A DNA stretch of 59,357 nt, from NCBI GenBank assembly GCA_024637195.1, contig JAGXFN010000010.1, positions 168,847-228,203 of the forward strand, read 5' to 3'. This document shows positions 42,520 through 52,535 of this stretch, one piece after another (within the stretch, counting starts at the first letter, position 1; each line of letters begins with the position of its first letter). The translations under genes and the position numbers were made by a program. The notes below the pieces were generated by a model, which saw only the letters and a program-made list of their open reading frames with translations, did not search any database and had not been told where the DNA came from. The DNA comes from Arcobacter sp. (lineage in GTDB: Bacteria; Campylobacterota; Campylobacteria; Campylobacterales; Sulfurimonadaceae).

Positions 42520-44811
42520 GTGAAGCATGCTCTTTTTATTTTTCTGTTCTTCTGCGCTGTGTCGGGCCATGCCGATGAGCTTAAAAAAGTCTCTGTTCAG
42601 TTTCAATGGAAGCATCAGTTTGAGTATGCCGGTTTTTATGCGGCTATAGCACAGGGGTACTACAAAAAAGAGGGGTTTGAGGTTAGCTTAAAAGAGATCT
42701 CTCCGGGCGTGGATCCAATGCGTGAAGTGTTGGAGGGGAAGAGCGACTTCGGAGTCTCTTACTCCAGTCTGATAGAAGAGTATTACAATGGCAAACCCAT
42801 CGTCATGCTGGCCAATATCTTCAAACACTCCGCCTTGGTCCTTGTCACGCAAAAAGAAATCGTTTCGCCTTTGCAGCTCAAAGGTAAGAGAGTGATGGGG
42901 AGTCAAACTCAGCTTTCGGGCACGGGGATTGGGATGATGCTGAAACATTTCGGACTGAGTATGGATGATTTGGATGTCGTTACGAGCACGCAGACCGTTG
43001 ATCTCTTTGCCCAGAGAAAAGTCGATGCTATGACAGCCTTCATCACCAATGAACCCTACCTCCTCAATAAAAAAGAGATCCCATACAATATCCTCAGTCC
43101 CACCAACTACGGCTCACAGTTCTACGATGTCAATCTCTTCACCTCCAAAGCACTCTACGAGAGTGATCCCAAGAGTGCCATGGCCTTTCGTAAGGCTACG
43201 ATCAAAGGATGGGAGTATGCGCTCGAACATACAAATGAGGTTATCGCGCTTATCCTTAGGCAGTACAACACGCAGCAAAAGAGTTATGACGCTTTGAAAT
43301 ATGAGGCAGAGATTACCAAGAGCCTGATATTGCCAAGTATCTATCCGCTGGGAAGCATCGACTGCAATATTATTAAAAATATGAAACAAAACTTCCTGGA
43401 GACGGGGATGATCTCGGAAAGCTCTGCACTGCATGAAAGAGATCTGCTGGTTTATCACAACTGCGAGCCGGAGAGTCTGGAGTTGACGCTTGAAGAAAAG
43501 GAGTACCTCGCGCAAAAGCAGGAGATCACTGTCTGTGCTGATCCGAACTGGATGCCTTTTGAGATGATAAAAGGCGACAAGATCGTCGGTATGAGCGCGG
43601 ACTATTTAAAACTCATCTCTTCAAAACTCAAGACCCCGTTCAAACTCATTCCCTCGCAAAGCTGGATGGAGTCCATAGCCCTGGCCAAGGCTAGAAAATG
43701 CGATATCTTCTCGCTGGCCATGGAAACGCCGGAGCGCAAAAAATACATGAACTTTACCGAACCGCATCTTTCTATTCCTCTCGTTATCGCGACTACGACG
43801 GAAAAACTCTTTGTCACCGACCTCAAAGAGGTGCTTGACAAAGAGATAGGAGTCGTCAAGGGATATGCATTTACGGAATTGCTAAAGATAAAATACCCGA
43901 AGATCAAGCTGGTTGAATACGACAATATCGAAGCGGGACTGGAAGCAGTTGAGAAAAAGAAGGTCTACGGATTTATCGACAACCTCACGACGATCGCCTA
44001 CCAGATGCAAAAAAAGTATGATGGTTCACTGAAGATCACCGGCAGGATCGACGTCAATTGGGAGCTTGGAATCGGCGTGCGCAATGATGACACGACCTTG
44101 TTCAGTGTCATTAACAAAGCCGTTCTTAGCATCGATGAAAAGACAAGACAGAAGATACGCAATGAGTGGTCGAGCGTTCAGTATAACAAACAGATTGATT
44201 ACACGTTGATATGGAAAGTCATGGGGGTAACGGGGCTTATTTTTCTTGTTCTTCTTGTTATTTTGTATCGCCTGATGGAGGTGAAACGCTATAACGCAAA
44301 ATTGACCGAACTCAACCGTGAACTTGAACGTCTGTCGACGACGGACTCTCTGACCGAGATCTATAACCGCCGCTTTTTGGATCACAGCATCCATGGCGAA
44401 TATGAAAGAGTACAGCGCTATGGCGGTACTTTTTCTTTGATCCTTCTGGACATCGACAATTTCAAGATGATCAATGATAACTACGGCCATGACGAGGGCG
44501 ATCATGTTCTCAAGGCTATCAGTGAGATCCTCAAAGAGGCTTCGCGAATTAACGACCTTGTCGGACGATGGGGCGGAGAAGAGTTTATGGTTATCTGTCC
44601 CAATGCATCTGCAGATGATGCCTGGCAGATCGCAGAAAAAATGCGCCATGCGATAGAGAACAAAGCATTCGGTGTTCCTGCGTCTGTAACGGCAAGTTTT
44701 GGAGTTCTTGAATGCCATCCAAGCGAGAGCTACCACTGGCACATCACCTCCGTCGACAAGGCACTTTACGAGGCCAAGAACCGGGGCAAGAACATAGTCC
44801 ATTTGATGTGA
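42520..44811 (+). CDS. membrane diguanylate cyclase with NMT1 and SBP3 sensor domains
   Basis: This 763-residue protein has a signal peptide, then an NMT1/THI5-like binding domain (about 20-290; VQFQWKHQFEYAGFYAAIA), and a second substrate-binding domain of the bacterial family 3 type (about 330-560; ITVCADPNWMPFEMIKG). A membrane helix (VMGVTGLIFLVLLVILY) leads to a GGDEF domain with the variant WGGEEFMV. The GTG at 42520 is preceded by GAAGG. Two ligand-binding modules outside and a cyclase inside suggest c-di-GMP output controlled by small molecules. No EAL domain is present. Confidence 0.88.
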   Translation: MKHALFIFLFFCAVSGHADELKKVSVQFQWKHQFEYAGFYAAIAQGYYKKEGFEVSLKEISPGVDPMREVLEGKSDFGVSYSSLIEEYYNGKPIVMLANIFKHSALVLVTQKEIVSPLQLKGKRVMGSQTQLSGTGIGMMLKHFGLSMDDLDVVTSTQTVDLFAQRKVDAMTAFITNEPYLLNKKEIPYNILSPTNYGSQFYDVNLFTSKALYESDPKSAMAFRKATIKGWEYALEHTNEVIALILRQYNTQQKSYDALKYEAEITKSLILPSIYPLGSIDCNIIKNMKQNFLETGMISESSALHERDLLVYHNCEPESLELTLEEKEYLAQKQEITVCADPNWMPFEMIKGDKIVGMSADYLKLISSKLKTPFKLIPSQSWMESIALAKARKCDIFSLAMETPERKKYMNFTEPHLSIPLVIATTTEKLFVTDLKEVLDKEIGVVKGYAFTELLKIKYPKIKLVEYDNIEAGLEAVEKKKVYGFIDNLTTIAYQMQKKYDGSLKITGRIDVNWELGIGVRNDDTTLFSVINKAVLSIDEKTRQKIRNEWSSVQYNKQIDYTLIWKVMGVTGLIFLVLLVILYRLMEVKRYNAKLTELNRELERLSTTDSLTEIYNRRFLDHSIHGEYERVQRYGGTFSLILLDIDNFKMINDNYGHDEGDHVLKAISEILKEASRINDLVGRWGGEEFMVICPNASADDAWQIAEKMRHAIENKAFGVPASVTASFGVLECHPSESYHWHITSVDKALYEAKNRGKNIVHLM

Positions 44812-44874
44812 TAGGCAAGGCCAAAGGGTACCTTTAATTTTCTTTGTTAGAATTTCAGTAAAAAAGGTAGAGTA

Positions 44875-45648
44875 ATGGCACTATTTTCTTTAGACAGAGT
44901 GAGAAGCTTACGTACGGAGCTTGCCGCGCATCCTGTCTATGCAGCCGTCAAAGACAGGGATGATCTGACACTTTTTATGAAGCATCATGTTTATTCGGTC
45001 TGGGACTTTATGTCCCTTGTCAAATACCTTCAAAATGAGATTGCCCCGGCAAGAACCCCATGGCTTCCGCACGGAGACGCCAATGTGCGCCGTTTTATCA
45101 ATGACATCGTACTTGAAGAAGAATCCGACGAGGGTCTGCCTTTGGCGGATGGAACGACGACCTATACGAGCCATTTCGAGCTCTATGTGAAGGCGATGGA
45201 GGAGGTCGGAAGCGTAAGCAGCGACGAGATCGTGAACTTTGTCAATGCGGTAGCACAGAGTTCTTTGGCTTCTGCTCTTGAAAAGATTACGGCCCCCGAA
45301 CCTGCAAAAATATTTATGAAAACGACCTTTGATTTCATCCAGAGCGACAAGCCGCATGTCATCGCGGCCGCCTTCGCTCTGGGACGTGAGCACATCATCC
45401 CCGAGATGTTTAGGGCTTTGCTGGATCGGATGAATGTCTCCAAAGAAGATGCGGCGGTCTTTCATTATTATCTGGAGCGCCATATCCATCTTGACTCTGA
45501 TCATCACGGCCCCCTGTCGCTTAGGATGCTGGACCTTTTATGCGACAATGACCCCATAAAACTTGCCGAAGCAGAAGCCGCCGCAATCTTGGCGATAGAA
45601 GCACGGATCAGGTTCTGGGACGGGGTTTTAGCTGCTATAGAAGCTTAA
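44875..45648 (+). CDS. DUF3050 family protein
   Basis: This 257-residue soluble protein starts LFSLDRVRSLRTELAAHPVY and has FMKHHVYSVWDFMSLVKYLQNE near residue 35, ALGREHIIPEMFR near residue 165 and the His-rich YYLERHIHLDSDHHGPLSL near residue 195. These conserved His and Glu residues and the all-helical appearance are those of DUF3050, which has a heme-oxygenase-like fold; a diiron or other metal site is possible but no activity is established. It stands alone between the sensor cyclase and the convergent Cys-rich gene. Confidence 0.8.
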   Translation: MALFSLDRVRSLRTELAAHPVYAAVKDRDDLTLFMKHHVYSVWDFMSLVKYLQNEIAPARTPWLPHGDANVRRFINDIVLEEESDEGLPLADGTTTYTSHFELYVKAMEEVGSVSSDEIVNFVNAVAQSSLASALEKITAPEPAKIFMKTTFDFIQSDKPHVIAAAFALGREHIIPEMFRALLDRMNVSKEDAAVFHYYLERHIHLDSDHHGPLSLRMLDLLCDNDPIKLAEAEAAAILAIEARIRFWDGVLAAIEA

Positions 45649-45730
45649 CGCAAGATGAAAATCCTGTTAGACAGGCGATCTTAGTGCTGCTGGGCTAAGG
45701 AGCACGATCCCCTTGTCTGAAAAAAGTGAT

Positions 45731-46156
45731 CTAGTCCTCGCACGCTTTCATCACCTGAAACCACTCCGTATCAAAATGTTTTGTGATGTAGCTTTCATGA
45801 TGGGGGACTAAACAGCCTGAACAGTCTTGATGGACGTTCTTCTCATGTTCGAAGATCTTTCCATCTTTAGAGTCGATATCGCAGTGTGAGTGGATAAGCT
45901 TTTCCTCTTTGAGTTTTGGGTTTTGCGTAAAGCGGAAATTGGGGCAGGCACAGAGGTAGCAGTTGAGATCATCCATCTCATGGCACTTGGTCTGTGTCGC
46001 GTAAAGTTCGCAAAAGTCCTTCTCTTTTTCTACCATGTTCTCAAAACGGAAGTAGGCGATGATCTCTTCTTGCGCGAGGCCCTTGGAAAGAAGCCTTTGG
46101 ACCAACTCGCGGTGCTTGTTGCCGTGCATCGTAAACCATTGGGCGTAGGTCATCAT
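45731..46156 (-). CDS. Cys-rich hypothetical protein coupled to a DsbC-like gene
   Basis: This 141-residue protein has nine cysteines, including CYLCAC and CSGC, several His residues (HSHCDID, VPHHESY) and no signal peptide or membrane segment, so it could hold Zn or an Fe-S cluster. I do not recognise the family. The start at 46156 is chosen because its ATG overlaps the upstream stop as ATGA; a start at 46174 would also be in frame, but its position inside the upstream gene is less natural. Function is unknown; coupling suggests a link with thiol chemistry. Confidence 0.7.
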   Translation of the reverse strand: MMTYAQWFTMHGNKHRELVQRLLSKGLAQEEIIAYFRFENMVEKEKDFCELYATQTKCHEMDDLNCYLCACPNFRFTQNPKLKEEKLIHSHCDIDSKDGKIFEHEKNVHQDCSGCLVPHHESYITKHFDTEWFQVMKACED

Positions 46157-46848
46157 TGCCCCAAAGTGTTCCATGAGACATTTTCGCCCTTGGTGTTAAA
46201 CACAGCAGGGGTTCCGCGTACACCAAACTCTTGTGCGAGTGCTTTGTTGCTGTCTATCTTTTGGCTAAACAGATCATGCATCTCCTGGTTCATACTAAGT
46301 CTTTCAAAACTTCTGTCCCCGTTTGCTAGCTCCAAGAGCGCTTTCGCCTTGGCCTTTTGCCCTTGTTGTTTCATAACATGGTAGCTCATTGTCACCGCGT
46401 TGCGGTGGTTTGAAAGCGGCATGAAAAAGACATAGAGTTTTACTTTTTTCTCCAAACTCGGCCACATACGTTCAAACTTCACACAGTAGGAGCACTCAGG
46501 ATCGGTAAAGACGATCAGCTCCTCCTTGCCCGTTCCGTAAACGAGATCGGCACTTTTACGGATGGGTGTCATATCCAAAGGACGCTTGATCGTTTCGCCC
46601 GTTGTCGCATCGACAGCCTCGCCGAAAAGTACGACCTTCTTGTCTTTTGTCAAAAAGGCAGAGGTATGCTGAGGGCCTTGAGAGGTTGAGATTTCAAGCT
46701 GCAGCTCATAAAGCGTGCCGTGGTCATAGGCGCTGGTGATGCTGATGTGAGGCGGTGCAAGCATCGGCACGCTCTTGAAAGGTGCCGGGTCGACCTCTTT
46801 GGCCATGAGCGAAAATGTCAGTGCGATGATAAGCAGATAGAATTTCAT
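46153..46848 (-). CDS. DsbC/DsbG-like thiol:disulfide protein
   Basis: This 231-residue periplasmic protein has a signal peptide (MKFYLLIIALTFSLMAKE), a small N-terminal dimerisation-like part, and a thioredoxin fold with FTDPECSYCVKFERMW (CxxC near residue 123) and a cis-Pro loop VRGTPAVF near residue 213. This arrangement matches DsbC/DsbG proteins, which isomerise or reduce disulfides. It lies 33 bases after metH and ends coupled with the Cys-rich gene. The preferred partner (DsbD-like reductant) is not in the window. Catalytic dipeptide is Ser-Tyr. Confidence 0.84.
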   Translation of the reverse strand: MKFYLLIIALTFSLMAKEVDPAPFKSVPMLAPPHISITSAYDHGTLYELQLEISTSQGPQHTSAFLTKDKKVVLFGEAVDATTGETIKRPLDMTPIRKSADLVYGTGKEELIVFTDPECSYCVKFERMWPSLEKKVKLYVFFMPLSNHRNAVTMSYHVMKQQGQKAKAKALLELANGDRSFERLSMNQEMHDLFSQKIDSNKALAQEFGVRGTPAVFNTKGENVSWNTLGQ

Positions 46849-46881
46849 AGATATCCTTTAAGGTTAAATAGGTCTGAATAC

Positions 46882-49800
46882 TCAGACATTGTAGTACGTG
46901 GCATTGGGGTGGTAGACGACCAGCGCCGAAGTAGACTGTTCGGGATGGATCTGGAAAGTCTCGGAGAGCTCTATGCCAAACTCTTCGGGTCTTAAAAGCG
47001 CAAAAAGAGGCTTGTTAAGCTCAAGGTCCGGACAGGCGGCATACCCAAAAGAGTAGCGCGATCCCTGATACTTGTTCATACGCACATCAGAAAGTATTGG
47101 TTTTTCATTGTCACAGATATTGAGATCGAGGCGGATCTGTTTGTGTACGATCTCTGCCAAGGCCTCGGCAAGTTCAACGCCCAGGCCGTGCACAAGGTAG
47201 TACTCGGTGTATTTTCCCTCGTCGTAAAGCCCCTTTTCATACGCACTTAGCTTGTTTCCCGCTGAGACACAGGTCATTGCCAGAACATCATGGCGGTCAC
47301 GGTGGAAGAAGTCTGAAAGTGCGCGGTGCGGTTTTTTGCTCTGGCGTGGAAAAGTGAAGAGATGTTCGGCTCGGCCGATGACCTCACTGAGCGGCTCGGT
47401 GTTGATGTCGCTCTCGCTGTTCCATCCCTCACTCTCGTCAAAGACAAGTAGGGTATTGTCATCCGAGCGGACAGGATAGTAGCCATAGAGTACCGTCGGA
47501 TCGAAAAGATTCTCGTCTAAAAAGAGCTTTTTAATGCGCTCATAAGCTGGCCATACCGTTGTCTCAAGCTGCTTCTCGTATGCTGCCTTGCTCAGTCCTT
47601 TGGAGTTGTAGCCCCAGCGCTGTTTGAAAAGTATCTTGTGATTGATCCACTCAAAGGCAAGCTCAAGCGAGAAGTCTTTTCCCACTTCCATTACGCGCCG
47701 GCCCCAAAATGGCGGCATCGGCACAGACACTTCGCGCGAAGGCATGCTCAGCTCTTCAAACGGAGGAATGATGATCTCTTTTTTCTCCGTCTTCTCTTTT
47801 TCCAGCCCCGCATCGCCGTGGAGGTTGGTGTCAAGATTGCCCGCTTCTATACGGCCCATCGCGGTCACCCCGTCAAAGGCATCTTTGCAGTAGAAGATGG
47901 GTCCATCATAATTGGTTCGGCAAAAATCATCAATAAAAGAGCGGGTTAGTGCCGCGCCGCCAAGCAGAATAGGAACTTTGATCCCTGCCTCTTTCATCGC
48001 GACAAGGTTCTCTTTCATCACCTGAGTCGATTTGACCAGCAGGCCGCTCATGCCGATGGCCGAGACATTGCCTGCTTTGAGTGCTTCTAAAAACTTGTCG
48101 AGATCGACTTTTATGCCGAGGTTGATGACCTTGAAACCGTTGTTGGTCAGGATGATGTCGACAAGGTTCTTGCCCACATCATGCACATCACCCTTGACGG
48201 TTCCCAAAACCAGAGTCGTTTCCGTCACCTTGTCCTGTTTTGGAAGAAAAGGGTTGAGATAGTCGACGGTAGTCTTCATCGTCTCTGCCGACTGAAGTAC
48301 GAAAGGAAGCTGCATCTGACCTGAGCCGAAGAGTTCACCGACGACTTTCATGGCGTTGATGAGGATTTCGTTGACGATTTTTTCCGGTGCTATAGCGTGG
48401 CGCGCTTCTTCCACTAGTGGGATCATCCGCTCTTTGTCTCCGTCCATTAGGAGTTTTGCGATCTTTTCTTCGCTGCTGAGCGCCTTGTAGGCCTCATCTT
48501 CTGCTTCGTTGTCGACAGCTTCTTTGGTGGAGAAGTGGTCGATAAAATCAAAAAGTGCTTTTCCGTTGGGCAGCCTGTTGAAGAGGAGGTCATTACAGAT
48601 ATCCTGCTCCTCCTGAGATATCTTGTTGAGCGGGATGATGTGCTTGACATTGATGATGACCGAGGTGAGACCGGCTTTGATACAGTGATCCAAAAAGATG
48701 GAGTTGAGATAGGGTCTGGCATCTTTGTCCAAACCGAAAGAGATATTTGAAAGGCCGAGCGTAGTGCCCACTTCGGGGTGCTTCAGACGCAGGGCGCGAA
48801 TAGCATCTATAGTCTGTATAGCGGCATCCGCATACTCCACATCGCCCGAACCCAGCGTAAAGGTAAGGACATCAAAGACCAGGTCTTCGGCCTTAATGCC
48901 GTGAAGCTGTGTTGCACGTTCATAGATACGCTCGGCCACTTCAAGCTTGCGCTCAACTGTCTTGGCCATACCTGTCTCGTCGATGGTCAGACAGACCAGG
49001 GCGGCGCCGAATTTTTTGGCCAGAGCGCAGACGACATCGAACTTCTCTATCCCGTCTTCTAGGTTTACCGAGTTGATGATGGCTTTTCCGCCTATCATCT
49101 TCAAGGCTTCTTCGAGCGCTGCGGTTTGTGTGGAGTCGGGCATCAGAGGAAGAGGTATCTTCTGAGCGTAGAGTGCCATGATCTTGTTCATGTCGCGCGT
49201 CTCGTCACGTCCGGCAAAACCGACAGAGACATCCAGGATATGCGCTCCTGCGCGTACCTGTTGCTGCCCGACGCTAAGCGTGCCCTCATAATCCTCGGCA
49301 AGCAGAAGATCTTTGAAAGCTTTTGAGCCTGTTGCATTGGAACGCTCGCCGATAAGCAGCGGGGCAGGGTCCTGCATCAAGGCAACGGTGTTAAAAAGCG
49401 AAGCGAGTGCGGCCGGCTGAGAGCCGATGGGAGCCTTGGGTACGATAGAACTGACGCGGTTGACCAGAGCGCGGATATGCTGAGGTGTTGTTCCGCAGCA
49501 TCCTCCCAAAAAGGCAACCCCTTCGTACGCCAGAAAAGATTCCTGCTTGTCCGCAAACTCATCGGGCCCCATCGGGTAGAAGCTGTATCCTCCGCGGTTT
49601 TGCGGCAAACCGGCATTGGCATGCACAGAGATAGGCTTGCCCCAGACTTCAGAAAGGATCTTGATATGCTTTCCGTACTGCTCCGGCCCTGTTCCGCAGT
49701 TAAAGCCGAGGCTGAGAATATCAAAAGGCTCCATGATCGTTGCAATCGTCTGCGCGTCCGTTCCGATGAGCATTGTTCCGGCAAGCTCAATGGTGGCCGA

Positions 49801-50376
49801 GACCATGATAGGCAGCTCAGTTCCGCGCTCGCTGTTGGCCGTCTGGCAGGCATGAAGCGCTGCTTTTATCTGCAAGGGGTCCTGGCAGGTCTCGAGTAAG
49901 AAGAGATCGGTGCCGCCGTCGATCAGTGCAAGTGCGCACTCCGTATAGCCTTTGAGCATCGTGTCATAATGGATATGTCCCAAGGAGGGAAGCTTGGTTC
50001 CCGGCCCGATGGAGCCGAGGACAAAACGCGGATGTTCAGGCGTAGAAAATTTGTCACACTCACGCTTGACGATCTCGGCTCCGGCTCTAGCAAGCTCATA
50101 CGCGCGGTGGCCGATCTGATACTCGTCAAGTACCCAGTCAAAAGCGCCGAAGGTATTGGTGGTGAGCAGGTCGGCTCCGGCGGTCAGGTAGGTGTGGTAG
50201 ATCTCTTCGAGGATCTTGGGTGCGGTGATATTAAGAAGCTCGTTACACCCCTCATTGCCTTCCCACTGCTCAGCAGTAATGCGGTCGGAGCGGTCTTGGA
50301 GTTGGGTTCCCATGGCACCGTCGATGATAAGGGGACGTTTTTTAATAGTATCTAGAATGTAATTTTTTGTAGACAT
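46882..50376 (-). CDS. metH: cobalamin-dependent methionine synthase
   Basis: This 1164-residue enzyme makes methionine from homocysteine using methylcobalamin. Domains in order: homocysteine-binding (GFNCGTGPEQ and LGGCCGTTP give the three zinc cysteines), folate-binding, cobalamin-binding with VKGDVHDVGKN (His near residue 730 coordinates cobalt), and the C-terminal SAM-dependent reactivation domain with RYSFGYAACPDLELN. All key residues are visible. It is a user of the product of the cob/btu operon. A DsbC-like gene follows 33 bases downstream on the same strand. No B12 riboswitch is evident in the short upstream region. Confidence 0.96.
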   Translation of the reverse strand: MSTKNYILDTIKKRPLIIDGAMGTQLQDRSDRITAEQWEGNEGCNELLNITAPKILEEIYHTYLTAGADLLTTNTFGAFDWVLDEYQIGHRAYELARAGAEIVKRECDKFSTPEHPRFVLGSIGPGTKLPSLGHIHYDTMLKGYTECALALIDGGTDLFLLETCQDPLQIKAALHACQTANSERGTELPIMVSATIELAGTMLIGTDAQTIATIMEPFDILSLGFNCGTGPEQYGKHIKILSEVWGKPISVHANAGLPQNRGGYSFYPMGPDEFADKQESFLAYEGVAFLGGCCGTTPQHIRALVNRVSSIVPKAPIGSQPAALASLFNTVALMQDPAPLLIGERSNATGSKAFKDLLLAEDYEGTLSVGQQQVRAGAHILDVSVGFAGRDETRDMNKIMALYAQKIPLPLMPDSTQTAALEEALKMIGGKAIINSVNLEDGIEKFDVVCALAKKFGAALVCLTIDETGMAKTVERKLEVAERIYERATQLHGIKAEDLVFDVLTFTLGSGDVEYADAAIQTIDAIRALRLKHPEVGTTLGLSNISFGLDKDARPYLNSIFLDHCIKAGLTSVIINVKHIIPLNKISQEEQDICNDLLFNRLPNGKALFDFIDHFSTKEAVDNEAEDEAYKALSSEEKIAKLLMDGDKERMIPLVEEARHAIAPEKIVNEILINAMKVVGELFGSGQMQLPFVLQSAETMKTTVDYLNPFLPKQDKVTETTLVLGTVKGDVHDVGKNLVDIILTNNGFKVINLGIKVDLDKFLEALKAGNVSAIGMSGLLVKSTQVMKENLVAMKEAGIKVPILLGGAALTRSFIDDFCRTNYDGPIFYCKDAFDGVTAMGRIEAGNLDTNLHGDAGLEKEKTEKKEIIIPPFEELSMPSREVSVPMPPFWGRRVMEVGKDFSLELAFEWINHKILFKQRWGYNSKGLSKAAYEKQLETTVWPAYERIKKLFLDENLFDPTVLYGYYPVRSDDNTLLVFDESEGWNSESDINTEPLSEVIGRAEHLFTFPRQSKKPHRALSDFFHRDRHDVLAMTCVSAGNKLSAYEKGLYDEGKYTEYYLVHGLGVELAEALAEIVHKQIRLDLNICDNEKPILSDVRMNKYQGSRYSFGYAACPDLELNKPLFALLRPEEFGIELSETFQIHPEQSTSALVVYHPNATYYNV

Positions 50377-50515
50377 TGTGATCTTTTAAAATAAGGTAAG
50401 CCATTCTAGCAAAAGGGAGCATAAAAAAGTATGAGGTGCGAGGAGTAGATACAATTGTATAATGTATATCTAAAATTTAAATCAGTATGATTAGTCACCA
50501 TCAAAAAGGAATAGA

Positions 50516-50641
50516 ATGAAAAGTGTGATTTTTGCTCTTTTGGCTGTTGCCATAATGGCCGGGTGTGCGTCGAAAGTCTTTGACCAAGATGCCTACGACC
50601 GCCAGAACAAGGCTGCTGAAAAAAACCTGAATACCCTGTAA
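50516..50641 (+). CDS. small lipoprotein, 41 residues
   Basis: This short frame has a good ribosome-binding site (AAAAAGGAATAGA) before ATG. The protein has a signal peptide with lipobox LLAVAIMAGC (Cys17), leaving a mature part of only 25 residues, ASKVFDQDAYDRQNKAAEKN and so on, which is charged and helical. It resembles other tiny outer-membrane lipoproteins of unknown role. It lies between the divergent metH and the convergent GGDEF/EAL gene. Confidence 0.65.
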   Translation: MKSVIFALLAVAIMAGCASKVFDQDAYDRQNKAAEKNLNTL

Positions 50642-50675
50642 GACTCATCGGCTGTTCAGAAAAGCTTGAGCCCGG

Positions 50676-52535
50676 CTAGTGACTCATGCTGCAGTAGGCT
50701 TCAAAGCCCTCTTTGTCCAGAGGCTTTGAGTAGTAGTATCCTTGAAAGATATCGCAGTTGTTGTCGGCTAAGAACCTATACTGCTCTTGCGTCTCAACCC
50801 CTTCCGCAACAATCTTAAGATCAAAACTTTTAGCCATACTCAAGATGATACTGACCATCTTCTGATCCTCTTTGTGCTTGCTGAGCCTGCTGATAAACGA
50901 GCGGTCGATCTTGAGTTCGTAGATGGGCATCTGCTGCAGATAGTTCAGCGATGAGTATCCGGTTCCGAAATCATCCATAGAAAAACGTATCCCCAGTTCT
51001 TGCAGCGCTTCCATAACAGAGATAACTTTGGGAACATCCTCGGCTAAAAAGGTTTCGGTCACTTCAAAGATAAGTTTGCGCGCCAGCGTCTCATTGAGAT
51101 ACTTGGCACAGAGACGCTCAACCTCGCTGGCGAAGTTGTGATGAAAAAACTGCCGTATGCTGATGTTAATGGAAAATTGCTCTAAAATAACTCCTCGATC
51201 CTGCCATGACTTGAAGGTCTTGAAAGCTTCTTTGAGAATATACGAGCCCAGTTCGATCACAAAGCCCGTCTGTTCGGCTATAGGGATAAAGATATCCGGC
51301 GCGACAAGTCCGAGATCTTTGTTCTTCCAGCGTACCAAGACTTCACAGCCGATTACCTTTTGAGCCTGGTTGACCTGAGGCTGATAATGCAGATAGATCT
51401 CATCACTTTTAAGCGCAAAGTGGAGTTTTTGTTCTATCTCAAGGCGAAGTGCAACCCGTTTGGAGAGTTCGTCGTTAAACAAGATGACCCCGTCTCTACC
51501 CTGTGCTTTGACCTCATACATCGCGATATCGGCCTCTTTGACAAAGGTGCTGGCATTGAAGCGCTTTTCTGTGAGCAGGCTTATCCCGATGCTTGCGCTG
51601 ATGTAGAGATGGTGGTCGCCAAGGAAGTAGGTCGATTTGACACTCTCTAGGAACTGATGAGATATTTCCAGGGCTCTTTCGAGGCAGGCCTCTTTATCGG
51701 CAAAATCCCGGCCCAAAAAGATAAATTCGTCTCCGCCAAGGCGGGCGATGATATTTTCATCGCTCGTGATCTTTTGTAGTCTGGCAGAGACCTCCTGTAA
51801 GATAAGATCACCGACATCATGGCCCAAAGAGTCATTTATCGTCTTGAAATGATCCAGATCGATCAGCAGGAGGTAAGAGAAGTGATGGGTCTTTTCAAGG
51901 CCGTTGATCTTTTGTTGCAGATAGGTGATAAAAGCGTGGCGGTTGTATATACCCGTCAGTTGGTCATGGGATGCCTGATGAGAGGTCTTTTTTAAAAGCT
52001 GGTTCGCACTGTTTGCAGAGTAGAAGAGCACCCCCATCAGTATCAGAGAAAACAGAGACAAAATATAGCCATAAAGCTCGCCAATCATGGCAAAATACAA
52101 AGAGAGAGGAAGCATTAATATCAGCAGGATCGGGGTCAGTATCTTTTTGTCGGCATAAAGCAGCGTTGCAGCGACAACGGACGCGCCAAGCTCGGTAAAA
52201 ATTGCGATATAGTGCATCTTACTGCTTGTCTCATTGGCATAAAGTATGAAGATCAAAGCCCACATAGAAAAGATAATATAGTTGAAAACAGTAACTTTTT
52301 TATACCAGGCAGAGAGTTCTGCTGCACCCATCTTCTCATAGTTGTACGCTTTATAAATACGGTATCCCCATAAGGAGAGTATCAGGACAAGTATATACCA
52401 AAGCAGAGCGGGAAGAACATTATGATTTACCCAACCGAGCAAGATATAGCCAAGTCCGGGCAAGATAGAGAGGCCAAGCATTACAAGGATCTGTCTGTGG
52501 AAAAATATATAAATTTCTTGAGTCTTCGTTCGCAT
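50676..52535 (-). CDS. GGDEF/EAL protein with N-terminal membrane sensor
   Basis: This 619-residue protein starts with about six membrane helices (to residue 180), like MASE-type sensors. It then has a GGDEF domain with intact RLGGDEFIFLG near residue 270 and an EAL domain that reads IGCEVLVRW (EVL in place of EAL, a common functional variant) and DDFGTGYSSLNYL near residue 530. It could act as synthase, phosphodiesterase or both. It is monocistronic and convergent with the small lipoprotein. The input signal is unknown, but a hydrophobic or redox cue would fit a membrane-embedded sensor. Confidence 0.88.
   Translation of the reverse strand: MRTKTQEIYIFFHRQILVMLGLSILPGLGYILLGWVNHNVLPALLWYILVLILSLWGYRIYKAYNYEKMGAAELSAWYKKVTVFNYIIFSMWALIFILYANETSSKMHYIAIFTELGASVVAATLLYADKKILTPILLILMLPLSLYFAMIGELYGYILSLFSLILMGVLFYSANSANQLLKKTSHQASHDQLTGIYNRHAFITYLQQKINGLEKTHHFSYLLLIDLDHFKTINDSLGHDVGDLILQEVSARLQKITSDENIIARLGGDEFIFLGRDFADKEACLERALEISHQFLESVKSTYFLGDHHLYISASIGISLLTEKRFNASTFVKEADIAMYEVKAQGRDGVILFNDELSKRVALRLEIEQKLHFALKSDEIYLHYQPQVNQAQKVIGCEVLVRWKNKDLGLVAPDIFIPIAEQTGFVIELGSYILKEAFKTFKSWQDRGVILEQFSINISIRQFFHHNFASEVERLCAKYLNETLARKLIFEVTETFLAEDVPKVISVMEALQELGIRFSMDDFGTGYSSLNYLQQMPIYELKIDRSFISRLSKHKEDQKMVSIILSMAKSFDLKIVAEGVETQEQYRFLADNNCDIFQGYYYSKPLDKEGFEAYCSMSH

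Noticed and set aside
44823..44836. Terminator after the sensor cyclase (AAAGGGTACCTTT)
   Set aside because: Only five imperfect pairs around a short loop; too weak to call.
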